Of a stretch of DNA of 64,000 bases, positions 60,401 through 64,000 are shown piece after piece. The notes under the pieces are model-generated. The model was not told the origin of the DNA. It was given only the letters and a program-made list of their open reading frames with translations, and did not search any database. The first letter of the stretch is position 1. Each line of letters starts with the position of its first letter. This DNA is from Neoarius graeffei (taxonomy: Eukaryota; Chordata; Actinopteri; Siluriformes; Ariidae): NCBI RefSeq assembly GCF_027579695.1, contig NW_026869982.1:927001-991000 (forward strand), written 5' to 3'. The translations under genes and the position numbers were made by a program.

Positions 60401-63400
60401 GCCTTGCCTTGCCTTGCGCCCAGAAGGAAAATTCTTGCCTTGCGAGCAGAAGGAAAATTCAAACAGATTTCTGCAAGAAGACAAAATAAAATGCTTACAG
60501 TACCTGGTATTCCTAGGCAGTCTCCCACTCAAGTACTAACCAGGCCCAACTCTGTTTAGCTTCTGAGATCAGACGGGATCAGGCGTTGTCAGAGTGGTTT
60601 GGCCGTAAGCAACAGCTTGTTGGAAATGTGCCGTTTTTCTTGCCTTGCGATCAGAAGGAAAATTCTTGCCTTGCGACCAGAAGGAAAATTCAAACAGATT
60701 TCTGCAAGAAGACAAAATAAAATGCTTACAGTACCTGGTATTCCTAGGCAGTCTCCCACTCAAGTACTAACCAGGCCCAACTCTGTTTAGCTTCTGAGAT
60801 CAGACGGGATCAGGCGTTGTCAGAGTGGTTTGGCCGTAAGCAGCAGCTTGTTGGAAATGTGCCGTTTTTCTTGCCTTGCGATCAGAAGGAAAATTCTTGC
60901 CTTGCGACCAGAAGGAAAATTCAAACAGATTTCTGCAAGAAGACAAAATAAAATGCTTACAGTACCTGGTATTCCTAGGCAGTCTCACACTCAAGTACTA
61001 ACCAGGCCCAACTCTGTTTAGCTTCTCAGATCAGACAGGATCAGGCATTGTCAGAGTGGTTTGGACGTAAACAACAGTCTGGAAATGTGTGCCTTGCCTT
61101 GCCTTGCCTTGCCTTGCCTTGCGCCCAGAAGGAAAATTCTTGCCTTGCGAGCAGAAGGAAAATTCAAACAGATTTCTGCAAGAAGACAAAATAAAATGCT
61201 TACAGTACCTGGTATTCCTAGGCAGTCTCCCACTCAAGTACTAACCAGGCCCAACTCTGTTTAGCTTCTGAGATCAGACGGGATCAGGCGTTGTCAGAGT
61301 GGTTTGGCCGTAAGCAACAGCTTGTTGGAAATGTGCCGTTTTTCTTGCCTTGCGATCAGAAGGAAAATTCTTGCCTTGCGACCAGAAGGAAAATTCAAAC
61401 AGATTTCTGCAAGAAGACAAAATAAAATGCTTACAGTACCTGGTATTCCTAGGCAGTCTCCCACTCAAGTACTAACCAGGCCCAACTCTGTTTAGCTTCT
61501 GAGATCAGACGGGATCAGGCGTTGTCAGAGTGGTTTGGCCGTAAGCAACAGCTTGTTGGAAATGTGCCGTTTTTCTTGCCTTGCGATCAGAAGGAAAATT
61601 CTTGCCTTGCGACCAGAAGGAAAATTCAAACAGATTTCTGCAAGAAGACAAAATAAAATGCTTACAGTACCTGGTATTCCTAGGCAGTCTCACACTCAAG
61701 TACTAACCAGGCCCAACTCTGTTTAGCTTCTCAGATCAGACAGGATCAGGCATTGTCAGAGTGGTTTGGACGTAAACAACAGTCTGGAAATGTGTGCCTT
61801 GCCTTGCCTTGCCTTGCCTTGCCTTGCCTTGCCTTGCCTTGCACCCAGAAGGAAAATTCTTGCCTTGCGAGCAGAAGGAAAATTCAAACAGATTTCTGCA
61901 AGAAGACAAAATAAAATGCTTACAGTACCTGGTATTCCTAGGCAGTCTCCCACTCAAGTACTAACCAGGCCCAACTCTGTTTAGCTTCTGAGATCAGACG
62001 GGATCAGGCGTTGTCAGAGTGGTTTGGCCGTAAGCAACAGCTTGTTGGAAATGTGCCGTTTTTCTTGCCTTGCGATCAGAAGGAAAATTCTTGCCTTGCG
62101 ACCAGAAGGAAAATTCAAACAGATTTCTGCAAGAAGACAAAATAAAATGCTTACAGTACCTGGTATTCCTAGGCAGTCTCCCACTCAAGTACTAACCAGG
62201 CCCAACTCTGTTTAGCTTCTGAGATCAGATGGGATCAGGCGTTGTCAGAGTGGTTTGGACGTAAACAACAGTCTGGAAATGTGTGCCTTGCCTTGCCTTG
62301 CCTTGCCTTGCCTTGCGCCCAGAAGGAAAATTCTTGCCTTGCGAGCAGAAGGAAAATTCAAACAGATTTCTGCAAGAAGACAAAATAAAATGCTTACAGT
62401 ACCTGGTATTCCTAGGCAGTCTCCCACTCAAGTACTAACCAGGCCCAACTCTGTTTAGCTTCTGAGATCAGACGGGATCAGGCGTTGTCAGAGTGGTTTG
62501 GCCGTAAGCAACAGCTTGTTGGAAATGTGCCGTTTTTCTTGCCTTGCGATCAGAAGGAAAATTCTTGCCTTGCGACCAGAAGGAAAATTCAAACAGATTT
62601 CTGCAAGAAGACAAAATAAAATGCTTACAGTACCTGGTATTCCTAGGCAGTCTCACACTCAAGTACTAACCAGGCCCAACTCTGTTTAGCTTCTCAGATC
62701 AGACAGGATCAGGCATTGTCAGAGTGGTTTGGACGTAAACAACAGTCTGGAAATGTGTGCCTTGCCTTGCCTTGCCTTGCCTTGCCTTGCCTTGCCTTGC
62801 CTTGCCTTGCCTTGCCTTGCCTTGCGCCCAGAAGGAAAATTCTTGCCTTGCGAGCAGAAGGAAAATTCAAACAGATTTCTGCAAGAAGACAAAATAAAAT
62901 GCTTACAGTACCTGGTATTCCTAGGCAGTCTCACACTCAAGTACTAACCAGGCCCAACTCTGTTTAGCTTCTCAGATCAGACAGGATCAGGCATTGTCAG
63001 AGTGGTTTGGACGTAAACAACAGTCTGGAAATGTGTGCCTTGCCTTGCCTTGCCTTGCCTTGCGCCCAGAAGGAAAATTCTTGCCTTGCGAGCAGAAGGA
63101 AAATTCAAACAGATTTCTGCAAGAAGACAAAATAAAATGCTTACAGTACCTGGTATTCCTAGGCAGTCTCCCACTCAAGTACTAACCAGGCCCAACTCTG
63201 TTTAGCTTCTGAAATCAGACGGGATCAGGCATTGTCAGAGTGGTTTGGCCGTGAGCAACAGTTTGCTGGAAATGTGCCGTTTTTCTTGCCTTGCCTTGCC
63301 TTGCACCCAGAAGGAAAATTATTGCCTTGCGAGCAGAAGGAAAATTCAAACAGATTTCTGCAAGAAGACAAAATAAAATGCTTACAGTACCTGGTATTCC

Positions 63401-64000
63401 TAGGCAGTCTCCCACTCAAGTACTAACCAGGCCCAACTCTGTTTAGCTTCTGAGATCAGACGGGATCAGGCGTTGTCAGAGTGGTTTGGCCGTAAGCAAC
63501 AGCTTGTTGGAAATGTGCCGTTTTTCTTGCCTTGCGATCAGAAGGAAAATTCTTGCCTTGCGACCAGAAGGAAAATTCAAACAGATTTCTGCAAGAAGAC
63601 AAAATAAAATGCTTACAGTACCTGGTATTCCTAGGCAGTCTCACACTCAAGTACTAACCAGGCCCAACTCTGTTTAGCTTCTCAGATCAGACAGGATCAG
63701 GCATTGTCAGAGTGGTTTGGACGTAAACAGCAGTCTGGAAATGTGTGCCTTGCCTTGCCTTGCCTTGCCTTGCGCCCAGAAGGAAAATTCTTGCCTTGCG
63801 AGCAGAAGGAAAATTCAAACAGATTTCTGCAAGAAGACAAAATAAAATGCTTACAGTACCTGGTATTCCTAGGCAGTCTCCCACTCAAGTACTAACCAGG
63901 CCCAACTCTGTTTAGCTTCTGAAATCAGACGGGATCAGGCATTGTCAGAGTGGTTTGGCCGTGAGCAACAGTTTGCTGGAAATGTGCCGTTTTTCTTGCC
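57403..64000 (-). repeat. Right block, return to left-block organisation
   Basis: Copies: B57403 A57636 B57867 C58110 A58351 B58582 B58830 C59068 A59309 B59540 C59778 A60019 B60250 A60493 A60724 B60955 A61198 A61429 B61660 A61918 B62149 A62392 B62623 B62901 C63139 A63380 B63611 C63849. From 59309 it repeats the 16-unit segment seen at 505-4337, and the B B C A B C run from 62623 matches 4080-5521. C63139 has the ttgcaccc mark typical of the 11-unit block, so exchange between the two organisations has continued. A60724 shares the cagcag spacer variant with A274. Bases 63967-64000 are the start of a class C spacer. Confidence 0.87.

Larger units (their letters stand above)
1..64000 (-). repeat. 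5S rRNA-derived tandem array (satellite-like), 269 copies
   Basis: Every base belongs to head-to-tail units of 231-313 bp, all in the same orientation. Each unit has a 118-bp segment whose minus strand is collinear with vertebrate 5S rRNA, and a spacer of about 113-195 bp. Three unit classes are seen: A (231 bp), B (218 bp plus 5 per TTGCC repeat) and C (241 bp). Classes differ at linked positions in the 5' half of the 5S part and in the spacer just upstream of it, so they are real lineages. Tandem 5S genes with short spacers are the usual vertebrate arrangement, and 5S-derived satellites are known in fishes. The uniform divergence from canonical 5S, shared by all copies, suggests a variant or decayed family homogenised by concerted evolution. 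No gene, transposon or unique sequence interrupts it. Confidence 0.95.

Noticed and set aside
1-64000. Hundreds of 60-90-codon open reading frames on both strands
   Set aside because: They recur once per unit, overlap each other in several frames, and lie across the 5S match and pentamer arrays. The pentamer period (5 bases, 15 bases per protein repeat) makes stop-free low-complexity runs. None has a recognisable domain, so no protein gene is called.
1-64000. CRISPR array
   Set aside because: The repeat is 118 bp and the spacers (113-195 bp) are near-identical to each other rather than unique. The repeat is a 5S sequence, and no cas-like gene is present.
1-64000. 5S-derived SINE (SINE3-like) insertions
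   Set aside because: Such elements have a 5S head followed by a body and a LINE-like tail, and are dispersed. Here full-length 5S is followed by its own T-run terminator, with regular head-to-tail spacing and no tail or target-site duplications.
1-64000. Single centromeric satellite unrelated to genes
   Set aside because: The higher-order structure resembles centromeric satellites, but half of each unit is clearly a full-length 5S match with a polymerase III terminator, so 5S origin is certain even if a centromeric location cannot be excluded.
1-64000. Non-transcribed-spacer genes such as U1/U2 snRNA or tRNA linked to 5S
   Set aside because: Fish 5S units sometimes carry other small RNA genes in the spacer. 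Here the spacers are 113-195 bp of ttgcc/cagaagg repeats with no tRNA-like arms or snRNA motifs.

Overview
The whole window is one uninterrupted tandem array. It has no unique sequence, no recognisable protein gene and no transposon. The repeating unit is a 5S ribosomal RNA-like gene on the minus strand plus a short spacer. I count 269 complete 118-bp 5S matches, the first at 31-148 and the last at 63849-63966. The window begins and ends inside a spacer, so the array continues on both sides.

Read on the minus strand, each 118-bp match aligns end to end, without indels, with vertebrate 5S rRNA. The best-preserved class has about 20 differences from the human sequence as I recall it, and about 17 from a typical bony-fish sequence. 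The internal promoter region is largely kept and two T4 runs follow the 3' end. This points to a vertebrate. The matching termini (GCTTACGG at the 5' end, CTGTAAGC at the 3' end) fit bony fishes best, but that is inference. Vertebrate 5S rRNA is normally very conserved, so this looks like a diverged variant family or a 5S-derived satellite rather than the main somatic 5S locus.

There are three unit classes, separable in both gene and spacer. Class A (about 115 copies) is 231 bp and has the most intact 5S. Class B (100 copies) is 218 bp plus five times the number of TTGCC pentamers, which ranges from 3 to 19. Class C (54 copies) is 241 bp. B and C carry changes that break base pairs of the 5S fold, so most copies are probably pseudogenes.

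Layout: (1) 1-5752, an A/B/C mixture holding a 16-unit segment (505-4337). (2) 5753-19923, two tandem copies of a 28-unit higher-order repeat (6668 and 6768 bp) and part of a third. (3) 19924-25352, irregular transition. (4) 25353-57402, an 11-unit higher-order repeat of 2599 bp, order A B C A B C A B C A B, with several expanded, shortened or fused copies. (5) 57403-64000, a return to the organisation of the left end, including a 15-unit version of the 16-unit segment. Chimeric 5S copies mark unequal exchange or gene conversion.

In the block entries, copies are written as class plus the left coordinate of the 118-bp match (A274 means 274-391, minus strand).
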